Shown one piece after another: positions 32,814-41,832 of a stretch of DNA of 64,000 nt. Under the pieces are notes generated by a model that was not told where the DNA came from, did no database searches, and worked only from the letters and a program-made list of their open reading frames with translations. The position numbers were made by a program, and so were the translations under genes. Source of the DNA: JADJNW01 sp964517145 (lineage in GTDB: Bacteria > Bacteroidota > Bacteroidia > Chitinophagales > Saprospiraceae); assembly GCA_964517145.1 (NCBI GenBank), contig CAZFBN010000004.1, forward strand, positions 1 through 64,000, read 5' to 3'. Positions within the stretch are counted from its first letter, which is position 1. Every line of letters begins with the position of its first letter.

Positions 32814-34097
32814 ATGTTAGACAGAACCCAAACACCGCTGATTCACGAAATCAATCGCCTGGTGTTGCCGCCGGTGCAAACGTTTACACTCGACAACGGC
32901 ATTCCTGTGTATGTTGTGAATATGGGCACGCAGGAAGTGCTGAAGTTGGAGGTGATTTTCAATGCAGGGCGCCCATTTGAGCAAACGCAGCTGGCGGCGC
33001 GGGCGACGGCTTCGATGTTGAAAGAAGGAACGGCGAGTTTTACCTCCGCAGCCATTGCAGAACAGATTGATTTCTATGGCAGTAGCATCAGCACACCTTT
33101 TAATATTGATACGACGAATATTTTGTTGTACAGCTTGAATAAATATTTTGATAAAGTGTTGCCAATCTTAGCTGAAATGCTGGCTTCGCCGACGTTTCCA
33201 CAGAAGGAATTGGACACGTTTATTCAGGTCAATCAGCAAAATTTGCAAATTGATCTCACTAAAAACGATACCCTGGCGTACCGCGCAGTGACGGAATTAA
33301 TTTTTGGGAAAACGCATCCTTACGGCTACAACAGTTATCCGGCGACTTATGGCGAGTTGAAGCGAGATGATTTAATCCGGCATTATGAACATTGTTACAC
33401 TGCTGGCAATTGCAAGATTGTCATCAGCGGCAAAGTGACCGATTCAATGTTAACTTCATTGAACCAGTACCTGGGCAATGCGATTCGCTCCGGCGACCTA
33501 CTCACGGCGCAACCCGTGGCACAGCCTTCGCCTGATCGTAAACTGCGCATTAAAAATGATGAAACGGTACAAATGGCACTGCGCGTCGGCAGGCAATTGT
33601 TCAATCGGCATCACCCGGATTATGCAGGTTGGTACATCCTCAACACCGTGATTGGTGGCTACTTTGGCTCGCGCCTGATGGAAAACATTCGCGAAGAAAA
33701 AGGCTATACCTACAATATTTATTCGATGCTGGACACCATGGTACACGACGGCTGTTTTTACATCGCAACTGAAGTAGGCAATGAATTTATCAATCAGACG
33801 CTCGATGAAATTTACAAAGAAATGGAAGTGTTGCAGCACGAGCCTGTGGAGGAGGAAGAATTGGAAATGGTACGAAATTATGTGCTCGGCGGCTTTTTAA
33901 ATATGCTTGACGGACCGTTTAACGTTTCAGAAGTGGTGAAAACACTGATAACAGAAAATTTGCCTTTGACCTATTTTGAAACTTTGGTCAGCGATGTACA
34001 AAAAGTAAGTGCAGAAGATTTGCTCGCATTGTCAAAGCAATATTTAAATCCAAATGATTTCTGGGAGGTAGTAGCCGGCGAGGTGGATAAAATGTGA
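32814..34097 (+). CDS. M16-family peptidase homologue lacking the zinc motif
   Basis: 427 residues. A single-half M16 fold, as in non-catalytic partner subunits (YmfF or mitochondrial alpha-MPP-like). The position that should read HxxEH reads LAARATASMLKEGT, so zinc ligands are absent. The substrate-grip region GGYFGSRLMENIREEKGYTY is intact (Arg/Tyr pair). Such proteins normally pair with a catalytic M16 subunit encoded next door, and none is adjacent; the 953-residue M16 enzyme at 15 kb is already a fused two-half protein. The longer frame from 32709 is rejected because a -7 element lies inside it. No signal peptide. Confidence 0.88.
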   Translation: MLDRTQTPLIHEINRLVLPPVQTFTLDNGIPVYVVNMGTQEVLKLEVIFNAGRPFEQTQLAARATASMLKEGTASFTSAAIAEQIDFYGSSISTPFNIDTTNILLYSLNKYFDKVLPILAEMLASPTFPQKELDTFIQVNQQNLQIDLTKNDTLAYRAVTELIFGKTHPYGYNSYPATYGELKRDDLIRHYEHCYTAGNCKIVISGKVTDSMLTSLNQYLGNAIRSGDLLTAQPVAQPSPDRKLRIKNDETVQMALRVGRQLFNRHHPDYAGWYILNTVIGGYFGSRLMENIREEKGYTYNIYSMLDTMVHDGCFYIATEVGNEFINQTLDEIYKEMEVLQHEPVEEEELEMVRNYVLGGFLNMLDGPFNVSEVVKTLITENLPLTYFETLVSDVQKVSAEDLLALSKQYLNPNDFWEVVAGEVDKM

Positions 34098-34112
34098 AAC
34101 AAGTTATCGGTA

Positions 34113-34175
34113 ATTCTTAATTGCTACCCCTTCATCCAAAATAACAGATATGCAATAAATTAAGAATGATTTTTT
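34113..34175 (+). terminator. Possible terminator after the M16-like gene
   Basis: ATTCTTAATT (34113-34122) pairs perfectly with AATTAAGAAT (34158-34167), followed by GATTTTTT. AT-rich stem with a long loop. Confidence 0.5.
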
Positions 34176-34339
34176 ACTTTCTTTTTCCATAAATTTTTTA
34201 TTCTTTTGCGGCGGTAAAAGGCAGCAGCTTGAAAACCGCGCAGAAATGTCGAAAATCAGAAGAAAAATTGTACCTTTTCAGCTGATTTTCAAATCTATTA
34301 ATAACATACGACAACCCAAAAATAGAGAGCAAAAGATAA

Positions 34340-35371
34340 ATGAAACTTTTCAGCCTATTCAGACAAGAACTTGCGATTGACCTGGGAACTGCCAACACGC
34401 TGATTATTCAAGACGGACAGGTGGTTGTAGATGAGCCCTCCATTGTTGCCATTAATCGGAAAACGGGAGAAACGATCGCCGTGGGCAGGAAGGCGATGCA
34501 AATGCACGAGAAAACCCATGAAGATATAAAAACCATTCGTCCGCTCAAAGATGGCGTTATTGCAGATTTTCAAGCAGCGGAGAGCATGATAGAGGGTTTT
34601 ATCAATATGATCGGCAAGCGGCAGCGCCTTTTTTCGCATTTGAAAATGGTGATTTGTATTCCATCCGGCATTACGGAAGTGGAAAAACGTGCCGTATTCG
34701 ACTCAGCGGACCACGTGGATTCTAAAGAAACCTATTTGATACATGAACCCATGGCGGCAGCGTTGGGTATCGGCTTGGATGTGGAAGAGCCGGTGGGCAA
34801 TATGATTATTGACATCGGTGGCGGTACAACGGAAATTGCAGTGATCGCATTGGCAGGTATTGTAGCCGACCAATCCATTCGCATTGCAGGGGATGAGTTG
34901 AATACCGATATTGTAAGCTACATGAAGCGTCAGCACAATATTTTGATCGGAGAGCGGACAGCTGAGCAAATCAAAATAAATGTTGGCTCTGCGTTGCATG
35001 AATTAGAAGATGCACCAGATGAATACGCGGTAAACGGTCGGGATTTAATGACTGGCATTCCAAAGCAGATCAAAGTCAATTACAGCGAAATTGCGCATTG
35101 TTTGGATAAATCCATCGCAAAAATAGAAGATGCAATCCTGAAAGCATTAGAAACCACCCCTCCGGAATTAGCATCCGATATTTACCGTACTGGTTTATAT
35201 CTGACAGGCGGAGGTGCGTTGTTGCGCGGTTTGGACAAGCGCATTGCGCAAAAAACCAAGCTGCCGGTTCATATTGCTGAAGACCCGCTGCGTGCGGTAG
35301 TGCGCGGCACAGGCATTGCGCTTAAAAATACGCATCGTTTCTCTTTCCTGATTGACCGGAAAAGTGTCTGA
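34340..35371 (+). CDS. mreB: Rod shape-determining actin homologue MreB
   Basis: 343 residues. Actin-fold ATPase that forms membrane-bound filaments directing side-wall peptidoglycan synthesis. Motifs: phosphate-1 IDLGTANTLI (14-23), MIIDIGGGTTEIAVIAL (phosphate-2), and LTGGGALLRGLD near the C-terminus. An amphipathic MKLFSLFR leader is present. First gene of the cell-elongation cluster mreB-mreC-mreD-mrdA. A weak TTCTTTTG near 34200 could be part of the promoter, but the call is not firm. Confidence 0.97.
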   Translation: MKLFSLFRQELAIDLGTANTLIIQDGQVVVDEPSIVAINRKTGETIAVGRKAMQMHEKTHEDIKTIRPLKDGVIADFQAAESMIEGFINMIGKRQRLFSHLKMVICIPSGITEVEKRAVFDSADHVDSKETYLIHEPMAAALGIGLDVEEPVGNMIIDIGGGTTEIAVIALAGIVADQSIRIAGDELNTDIVSYMKRQHNILIGERTAEQIKINVGSALHELEDAPDEYAVNGRDLMTGIPKQIKVNYSEIAHCLDKSIAKIEDAILKALETTPPELASDIYRTGLYLTGGGALLRGLDKRIAQKTKLPVHIAEDPLRAVVRGTGIALKNTHRFSFLIDRKSV

Positions 35372-35481
35372 TTTTCAATTCTGGTGGTTGGTTTGAGGGT
35401 TGATTTTGTTAAGGCCTTGCCCCTTTGAGACTATAAACAAATCGCAAGCGTTCAAACATCTGAGATTCAAACAAGTAAAAG

Positions 35482-36360
35482 ATGCGCGGTCTGTTTTTAT
35501 TTTTGGCAAACAACAGTAGTGCATTCCTCTTTTTTTTTCTGGAAGCCATCTGTTTTTACCTGATAGTGCGATTCAACGACAATCAGCAGCGCATTTATTT
35601 AAGCACCTCCAACGCTTTTACCGGTTATTTGAATAAAAAATCGGACGATATTTATAATTATTTTTCGCTCGACGATCAAAATGAAATGCTGCAACGGGAG
35701 AATGCTTTGCTGCGTCAGCAATTGCAACGCATGGCGCGCACACAGGGCGATTCTCTTCTGGCAGACACGGCATTGAGCGGCGTTTTTACTTTTTTTCCAG
35801 AAGATAGCACCGGAAAAGATACCCTTCGCGACGATTATACGTACATTCCAGTGGGCGTGATTGACAATTCTATTTCCAGCGAAATCAATACATTGACGCT
35901 CAACCGAGGTAGAAAAGATGGAATCGAACCCCACATGGGGGTTATCAATGGCGATGGTGTGGTGGGCATTGTGCGAGAAGTGTCGGATCATTATAGCATG
36001 GTGATGTCCATTTTGCATCGGCAAACGCGCATTTCGGCAGCCGTAAAAGGCTCTTCGGCATTTGGCGTGTTGCGTTGGCATGGCAATGACCCACTGCGCA
36101 TGCACCTGGAAGACATTCCTAAGCATGAAACTGTTGAAAAAGGGGACACTGTCATCACCACTGGATACCCCTTGTCGCATATTTTTCCGGGCGGTATTTT
36201 TATTGGTACGGTAGAAAAGGCATACAAGGAATCGGGTGCCAATTTTTACACGATCATTGTAAAATTAAACATTCGTATGAGCGGCACTCATCATGCTTAT
36301 GTGGTGTCCTTGAATCACCGGAAAGAACTTTTAGAACTACAAGCACAAAAGCCGAAATGA
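35482..36360 (+). CDS. mreC: Rod shape-determining protein MreC
   Basis: 292 residues. An N-terminal transmembrane helix (about 12-28), a coiled coil (QNEMLQRENALLRQQLQRM, about 70-90) and a periplasmic beta-domain with the MreC phrases TLNRGRKDGIEPHMGVIN, GVVGIVREV, ILHRQTRISAAVKGS and VITTGYPLSHIFPGGIFIG. It links PBP2 to the MreB filament. Its stop overlaps the mreD start by four bases (ATGA), showing translational coupling. Confidence 0.96.
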   Translation: MRGLFLFLANNSSAFLFFFLEAICFYLIVRFNDNQQRIYLSTSNAFTGYLNKKSDDIYNYFSLDDQNEMLQRENALLRQQLQRMARTQGDSLLADTALSGVFTFFPEDSTGKDTLRDDYTYIPVGVIDNSISSEINTLTLNRGRKDGIEPHMGVINGDGVVGIVREVSDHYSMVMSILHRQTRISAAVKGSSAFGVLRWHGNDPLRMHLEDIPKHETVEKGDTVITTGYPLSHIFPGGIFIGTVEKAYKESGANFYTIIVKLNIRMSGTHHAYVVSLNHRKELLELQAQKPK

Positions 36361-36878
36361 ACAGAAATGCCGTCATTGCCAATATTATACGTTTTATCGG
36401 CTTTTTGCTAGTGCAGGGCTTGGTGCTGAAGCGCGTTACCCTGGAGCTTGACCTCCCGTATGCGCAAATTCTTTTGTATCCGCTTTTTATTATGTTGTTG
36501 CCCCTGCGTATGCCGCGTCCGCTGGTCATTCTTTCTGCTTTTGCAATGGGAATTTTGCTGGACTGGTTTAATAATTCCTGGGGCATTCATGCCAGTGCCA
36601 GTCTGGTGACAGCCGTTGCACGTCCTTTTATTTTTAAAAGACTCGAACCACGCGGCGGCTACACGGCAGCACATGCGCCTAATCGCGAACGAATGGGTTG
36701 GGACTGGTTTTTGCGGTATTCTGCTTTTTTGTTAGGATTGCATCTGCTCTTTTATTTTTCGGTAGAATCTTTTACCTTCGTTTACATAGGGCGAATTTTG
36801 TTAAAAACCGTTTCCAGTTTTATGATTACCATGGTTTTTGTACTCATTTATATGCAGCTTTTTAATCCTAAGGAATGA
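36357..36878 (+). CDS. mreD: Rod shape-determining protein MreD
   Basis: 173 residues, about five transmembrane helices, with no enzymatic motif. Assigned from size, topology and position between mreC and mrdA. Features compatible with MreD: YAQILLYPLFIMLLPLRMPR near the N-terminus and GILLDWFNNSWGIHASASL. Part of the membrane core of the elongasome. It starts inside the mreC stop codon. Confidence 0.93.
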   Translation: MNRNAVIANIIRFIGFLLVQGLVLKRVTLELDLPYAQILLYPLFIMLLPLRMPRPLVILSAFAMGILLDWFNNSWGIHASASLVTAVARPFIFKRLEPRGGYTAAHAPNRERMGWDWFLRYSAFLLGLHLLFYFSVESFTFVYIGRILLKTVSSFMITMVFVLIYMQLFNPKE

Positions 36879-36989
36879 GTAGTCGATAGTTGAGGCTTGT
36901 TTTTAAAAAATTGGTAAAGCTGTAACAGAAACCCCAATTCGAAAGCAAAAATTACTGCATTGGCAGTTGATATAGTAGCATCATAAAAA

Positions 36990-38891
36990 ATGGCATCCGA
37001 TAACAATCGCAACCGACAAATTACGATTCAACTGGTTTTTGTGCTGGCGTCCCTGCTGCTGATAGGCAAAGCCATGCAATTACAGTTGCTTGATGGCTCG
37101 TATCGCGCCAATGCGGATGCGACTGCCATTCAGGAATATACAATTTATCCTGCACGCGGGCTTATTTATGATCGCGAAGGCAAGTTACTGATTTACAATA
37201 CCCCTTCTTACGACATCATGTTGACGTATAAGCAGGTGGATTGGACGAAATTTGACACAACCAAATTTTGTTCGCTGCTTGGCATTTCAAAAGAATATTT
37301 CATTCACAATTCTCAGCGCAATTGGGAAGATGAACGGTATTCCAAAGCAGTGCCTTTTCCGTTTATGAGCAAAGTGTCGCCTGATTTTTGTGCGCGTTTT
37401 CAAGAAAGTTTGTACGAATTTCCGGGTTTTTTCATTCAGTTGCGTCACGCGCGGGGGTATCCGCATCACAATGCAGCGCATTTGCTGGGTTATATTCGCG
37501 AAGTAAATCCTGATGAAATCCTTAAAAATAAAAGCAAAGACGAGGGAAAGGATTTGTATCAAATGGGCGATTACATCGGTGCTAGCGGTATTGAAAAATT
37601 TTATGAAAAAGCGCTGAGTGGCAAAAAAGGCATGAAGCTGATGCTCAAGGACAACCTGGGGCGGGAAATGGGGCGTCACGAAGATGGAAAATTTGACACG
37701 CCGCCTGTTTCGGGTGCGAATATCAAAACCACGATTGATCTTGATTTGCAAGCGTATGGCGAGTGGCTGATGCAAAATAAAATTGGGGGTATTGTTGCCA
37801 TTGAACCTAAAACAGGCGAAGTGCTGGCGATGGTGAGCGCGCCAACGTATGATCCTAATCTGCTGGCGCTCAACCAGAACAGAAGCAGGGAATTCTCCAG
37901 GTTATTAGCGGATTCTAATAAAGTTTTTCTCGACCGCTCTGTGCAAGCCATGTATCCGCCAGGCTCTTTGTTCAAGCCGATTGTAGCATTAATTGCCATG
38001 CAAGAAGGGGTTTTGGATCCGGATCGAACCATTGGCTGCCGGATGGGCTACTACGGCGGTGGCTTGCGCACGGCTTGTCACGGACACCCTACTTGTACGA
38101 ATGTGGCTATGGGCATTCAACACTCTTGCAATGCCTATTTTGTAACCGTTTTTCGGGACATGGTGGATAAATACGGCGCCCGAAATCCCCAAAAGGGCTT
38201 GAATGAGTTTAACACTTACTTAGCCAAATTTGGTTTAGGTGCGCCGCTTGGCATTGATTTTCCGAATGAAAAAGGAGGTTTCTATCCAACTTCTGACTAT
38301 TACACCCGCATTTACAATCGCCAACAAGAAGGACAAAAATGGAATTCCAACTGGATTCGGTCGGTGGGCATTGGGCAAGGTGAAATGTTGCTGACTACGT
38401 TGCAAATGGCAAATTTAGGTGCAATGATCGCAAACCGAGGCTTTTTTATCACGCCGCACCTTATCAAGGAGTACCAGTTGGAAACAGAAAATGGCATTGA
38501 AAATCAACCGCTTAAAGATGAATTTACCCAGCCCAAGCACGTTGGCATTGATTGGAAATATTTCACGCCGGTGGTGGACGGCATGCGGGGCGCTGTGACA
38601 GGTGGTACGGCGCGTGTCGCCAATTTGCCCGATATTGAAATTTGTGGTAAAACGGGTACTGCCGAAAACCCTCATGGCAAGGATCATTCCATTTTTTACG
38701 GCTTTGCGCCAAAGGATGATCCGAAGATTGCCATTGCGGTGTACGTCGAAAATGCAGGCTTTGGCGCTACGTATGCTGCGCCGATTGCCAGTTTGATGAT
38801 TGAAAAATATTTGACAGACACGATTCGCACGGAGCGTAAATTCCTGGAAGACCGAGTGCTGAAGGCAAACTTGATGTCGAGCAAGCCTTAA
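36990..38891 (+). CDS. mrdA: Penicillin-binding protein 2
   Basis: 633 residues. Class B transpeptidase of cell elongation. N-terminal membrane anchor (about 11-27); pedestal with RGLIYDREGKLLIYN and YIGASGIEKFYEKAL; transpeptidase motifs SLFK (326-329), SCN (379-381) and KTGTAE near residue 553. Length is normal. It follows mreD after a 111-base gap. rodA, the SEDS glycosyltransferase partner usually found next in Bacteroidota, is not here; the next gene is CapA-like. Confidence 0.97.
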   Translation: MASDNNRNRQITIQLVFVLASLLLIGKAMQLQLLDGSYRANADATAIQEYTIYPARGLIYDREGKLLIYNTPSYDIMLTYKQVDWTKFDTTKFCSLLGISKEYFIHNSQRNWEDERYSKAVPFPFMSKVSPDFCARFQESLYEFPGFFIQLRHARGYPHHNAAHLLGYIREVNPDEILKNKSKDEGKDLYQMGDYIGASGIEKFYEKALSGKKGMKLMLKDNLGREMGRHEDGKFDTPPVSGANIKTTIDLDLQAYGEWLMQNKIGGIVAIEPKTGEVLAMVSAPTYDPNLLALNQNRSREFSRLLADSNKVFLDRSVQAMYPPGSLFKPIVALIAMQEGVLDPDRTIGCRMGYYGGGLRTACHGHPTCTNVAMGIQHSCNAYFVTVFRDMVDKYGARNPQKGLNEFNTYLAKFGLGAPLGIDFPNEKGGFYPTSDYYTRIYNRQQEGQKWNSNWIRSVGIGQGEMLLTTLQMANLGAMIANRGFFITPHLIKEYQLETENGIENQPLKDEFTQPKHVGIDWKYFTPVVDGMRGAVTGGTARVANLPDIEICGKTGTAENPHGKDHSIFYGFAPKDDPKIAIAVYVENAGFGATYAAPIASLMIEKYLTDTIRTERKFLEDRVLKANLMSSKP

Positions 38892-38942
38892 TATTACATT
38901 CCGAATAGGGCAATTTATAAGCAGTAGTAAAACTTTTTCTTA

Positions 38943-40118
38943 ATGCGTTTTTCTCTCTTTTTGATAATGTTGTGCCTGGGCGCGTGGCATGTTGTCAATG
39001 CTCAGGATATGCTTTCGCAAAATCCCTGGCAAATCAAATTGCTTTTTGTGGGCGACATCATGGGGCATGGTACGCAGATTGCTGCCGCTGAAGTTGAAAA
39101 AAATAAATCATACGATTACTCGCCTTGTTTTGAATATGTGGCACCCATTTTACAACAAGCGGATCTCGCCATCGGCAATTTAGAATTGACCTTACCTGGC
39201 AAGCCGCCTTACCAGGGCTATCCTCTTTTTCGTAGTCCCAAGGATTTGGCATTAGCCTTGCGCTACGCTGGATTTGACTTTTTGTTAACAGCCAACAATC
39301 ATTCCAACGACAGTGGTTTGGAGGGTGTTTTGAATACCATCACTACCCTCGAAGCATATGGTTTTTACCAAACCGGCACTTTTAAAAATCAGGAAGCCCG
39401 CGATGCTTTTTATCCTTTGATTATTTACAAAAATAACTTTCGGCTGGCGTTTCTGAATTATACCTACGATACCAATGGCATTCCAACACGAGCACCTTCC
39501 ATTGTGAATGAAATCAAAGAAGCGCAGATTGAAAAAGACATGGCAGTGGCGCGACAATTGCAGCCGGATGCGATCATAGTGGTGATGCACTGGGGCGACG
39601 AGTACCAATTGCAGGAAAATGCCAAGCAACGCGCTCTGGCACAAAAATTGGCAGACTGGGGGGCGGATTTAATCATCGGCGCTCACCCGCACGTGGTGCA
39701 ACCAATTAAAACGATAACGACCCAATTGGCGGATAGTACAGCAAAAATAGTTCCAATCGCATATTCGCTGGGCAATTTCATTTCCGGGCAAGTCAAATTG
39801 CATACTGATGGCGGGTTGATGCTGGAAATCACTTTGCAAAAAGACCCGGCATCGGGCAAGGTTCAAATTCAAACACCGCAATACCTACCTGTTTGGCGCT
39901 GGGTACAGCGGCATGCCGATGGTAAAAAAACGTATCGTGCCGTGCCTATTGCTCCTTTTGAAACCGATGCCAGTGCCATTGGTATGAATGCGACCGACCA
40001 TGCTGCCATGCTGCGCTACGCCCGCGCTACCCGCAAAAACCTGGAAAAATCGCAAGCCACCGAAAGAAAGCTCCCTTTGGATGAACTAAAGCTGCCGGTT
40101 GTGAATTCTTCTAATTGA
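38943..40118 (+). CDS. CapA family (poly-gamma-glutamate synthesis) metallophosphatase-like protein, secreted
   Basis: 391 residues with a signal peptide (about 1-20, ending VNAQ). CapA/PGA_cap domain: LLFVGDIMGHG (metal-binding Asp), ADLAIGNLELTL, FDFLLTANNHSNDSG (NNH motif), VVMHWGDEYQ and LIIGAHPHVVQP, all hallmark blocks of the calcineurin-like CapA fold. CapA itself belongs to capsule gamma-polyglutamate synthesis, but no capB/capC genes are nearby, so the substrate is unknown. Directly follows mrdA (52 bases), which suggests an envelope role. Confidence 0.93.
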   Translation: MRFSLFLIMLCLGAWHVVNAQDMLSQNPWQIKLLFVGDIMGHGTQIAAAEVEKNKSYDYSPCFEYVAPILQQADLAIGNLELTLPGKPPYQGYPLFRSPKDLALALRYAGFDFLLTANNHSNDSGLEGVLNTITTLEAYGFYQTGTFKNQEARDAFYPLIIYKNNFRLAFLNYTYDTNGIPTRAPSIVNEIKEAQIEKDMAVARQLQPDAIIVVMHWGDEYQLQENAKQRALAQKLADWGADLIIGAHPHVVQPIKTITTQLADSTAKIVPIAYSLGNFISGQVKLHTDGGLMLEITLQKDPASGKVQIQTPQYLPVWRWVQRHADGKKTYRAVPIAPFETDASAIGMNATDHAAMLRYARATRKNLEKSQATERKLPLDELKLPVVNSSN

Positions 40119-40149
40119 TATTGCAAAAATCAACCATTCAACTAAAACT

Positions 40150-40650
40150 ATGATTGTCTCCGCCATTGCTGCTGTCTCGAAAAATGGAGTTATTGGAAAA
40201 AATAACGACGTGCCTTGGTATTTGCCAGCCGATTTAAAATATTTTAAGAATAAAACCCTGAATCATCACGTCATCATGGGTCGTAAGACTTTACAATCCA
40301 TTGTCAATCCTTTGCCAAAGCGCACCAATATTGTGCTCACACGCGATCCTTTTTTTATTGCCACCAACATTATCGTTGCCCACACGATGGATGAAGCGCT
40401 GGATATTGCCGAGCAAAATGGAGAAGAGGAATGTTTCATTTTGGGGGGTGCCGAAATTTATGAATTGAGCTTGCCTTATTTGGATAAATTGTACCTGACG
40501 GAGGTTGACCTGGAAGTGCCAGGAGGGGAGGCGTTTTTTCCAGAAGTGGACTGGAAAGAATGGGAATTGACGTCACAAGAACCACATCAACCAGATGATA
40601 AGAATGAATTTGCTTATAATTTTAAAGTGTATCAACGCAAAGAAGCATAA
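40150..40650 (+). CDS. folA: Dihydrofolate reductase
   Basis: 166 residues, full length. Reduces dihydrofolate to tetrahydrofolate with NADPH. Motifs: MIVSAIAAVSKNGVIGKNN (strand A), DVPWYLPADLKYFKNKT with the catalytic acid in the LPxDL segment, VIMGRKTLQSI, and FILGGAEIYELSLPY for NADPH binding. Thirty-one bases after capA, probably in the same transcript. No thyA is adjacent. Confidence 0.97.
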   Translation: MIVSAIAAVSKNGVIGKNNDVPWYLPADLKYFKNKTLNHHVIMGRKTLQSIVNPLPKRTNIVLTRDPFFIATNIIVAHTMDEALDIAEQNGEEECFILGGAEIYELSLPYLDKLYLTEVDLEVPGGEAFFPEVDWKEWELTSQEPHQPDDKNEFAYNFKVYQRKEA

Positions 40651-40694
40651 GCGACTAATACCAAAACACATTAACACCAAAATACTCATTCCCT

Positions 40695-41825
40695 TTGATT
40701 ATCAATCGCCTTGCCGTTTCTACGTTCTTTTTTATCAATGGCTTCCTGTATGCCAACTGGATTTCCCGTTTGCCTGAAGTACAACAATTTTATGGGGTAT
40801 CCAATTCATTACTAGGCACTTTACTGTTGTGCTCAGCATCGGGCGCCATTCTAGCCATGCCCTTTTCTGGATTGCTCACGGTGCGGTTTGGCAGCCGAAC
40901 CCTTACCTCGGTGATGGGCATTACTTTTTGTCTGGCTATTCCTTTGTTGCCTCTTTTTACCAATTTATGGATTATTGCAGGGCTGTTTTTTTTGATCGGC
41001 ATGCTTTCTGGGGCGCTGGATGTTTCGATGAATGGGCAAGCGGTGTATGTCGAGCGTAAGTTTGCAAAACCCATCATGTCCTCTTTTCACGCGGTGTTCA
41101 GTATTGGCATGGCACTGGGAGCAGGTTCGGGCGCTTTGTTTGCTAAATTTGAAATTGGATTGTTTCCACATTTTCTCACAGGGGCTATTTTGTGCCTATT
41201 GTTGGTGCTGTGGGCTTCGTTCAATCTGGTTAACGAATCTAGCAGCGAAGCCGCCAATGCTGACGGAGGCAACGGGTTTCGGTTGCCCACCAAAGCCATT
41301 CTACCCCTTGGTATCATTGCTTTTTGCGGCATGACGGGCGAAGGCTCGATGGCGGATTGGTCTGCCATTTACATGAACAAAGTGGTGGGGATGGATGAGG
41401 CTTTTTCGGCGCTGGCGTTTGGCTCATTCTCTACCGCGATGACGATTGGGCGTATCTTTGGCGACTATTTCACGGCGCTTTTAGGAAAAGCCAACATGCT
41501 CTTGATGGATACTGCTGCTGCGATAGTAGGGCTGGGCATCATGCTGCTTTTTCCGAATCCATACGTGGTCATAATCGCACTTTTCGTCATTGGCTTAGGG
41601 CTGGCGACAGTAGTACCCATTATCTATTCTGCCGCTGGCAATACGCCAGGTGTTGCGCCGAGTGTGGGCATTGCCATGGCAACAACAGTGGGGTACGCTG
41701 GTTTTTTTGTAGGTCCGCCTACCATTGGCTATCTCGCTGATGCGTTTTCGTTGCGGATTGGGTTACTACTTAGTTTGATATTATTTGGACTGATGTTTTT
41801 TTTGGTAAGAAGGGTGAAAATTTAA
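40695..41825 (+). CDS. MFS transporter
   Basis: 376 residues, about 12 transmembrane segments. MFS traits: NWISRLPEVQQFYGVSNSLLGTLL after the first helix (as in the FucP/YbjJ-like group), GLLTVRFGSRTLTSVMG at the loop 2-3 signature, and GRIFGDYF in the second half. Substrate not determinable; similar proteins are annotated as inner-membrane YbjJ-type transporters. There is no ATG near the beginning. The TTG at 40695 is the best start, since the first helix begins within ten residues. It ends seven bases from the convergent Rieske gene. Confidence 0.9.
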   Translation: MIINRLAVSTFFFINGFLYANWISRLPEVQQFYGVSNSLLGTLLLCSASGAILAMPFSGLLTVRFGSRTLTSVMGITFCLAIPLLPLFTNLWIIAGLFFLIGMLSGALDVSMNGQAVYVERKFAKPIMSSFHAVFSIGMALGAGSGALFAKFEIGLFPHFLTGAILCLLLVLWASFNLVNESSSEAANADGGNGFRLPTKAILPLGIIAFCGMTGEGSMADWSAIYMNKVVGMDEAFSALAFGSFSTAMTIGRIFGDYFTALLGKANMLLMDTAAAIVGLGIMLLFPNPYVVIIALFVIGLGLATVVPIIYSAAGNTPGVAPSVGIAMATTVGYAGFFVGPPTIGYLADAFSLRIGLLLSLILFGLMFFLVRRVKI

Positions 41826-41832
41826 GACACCT

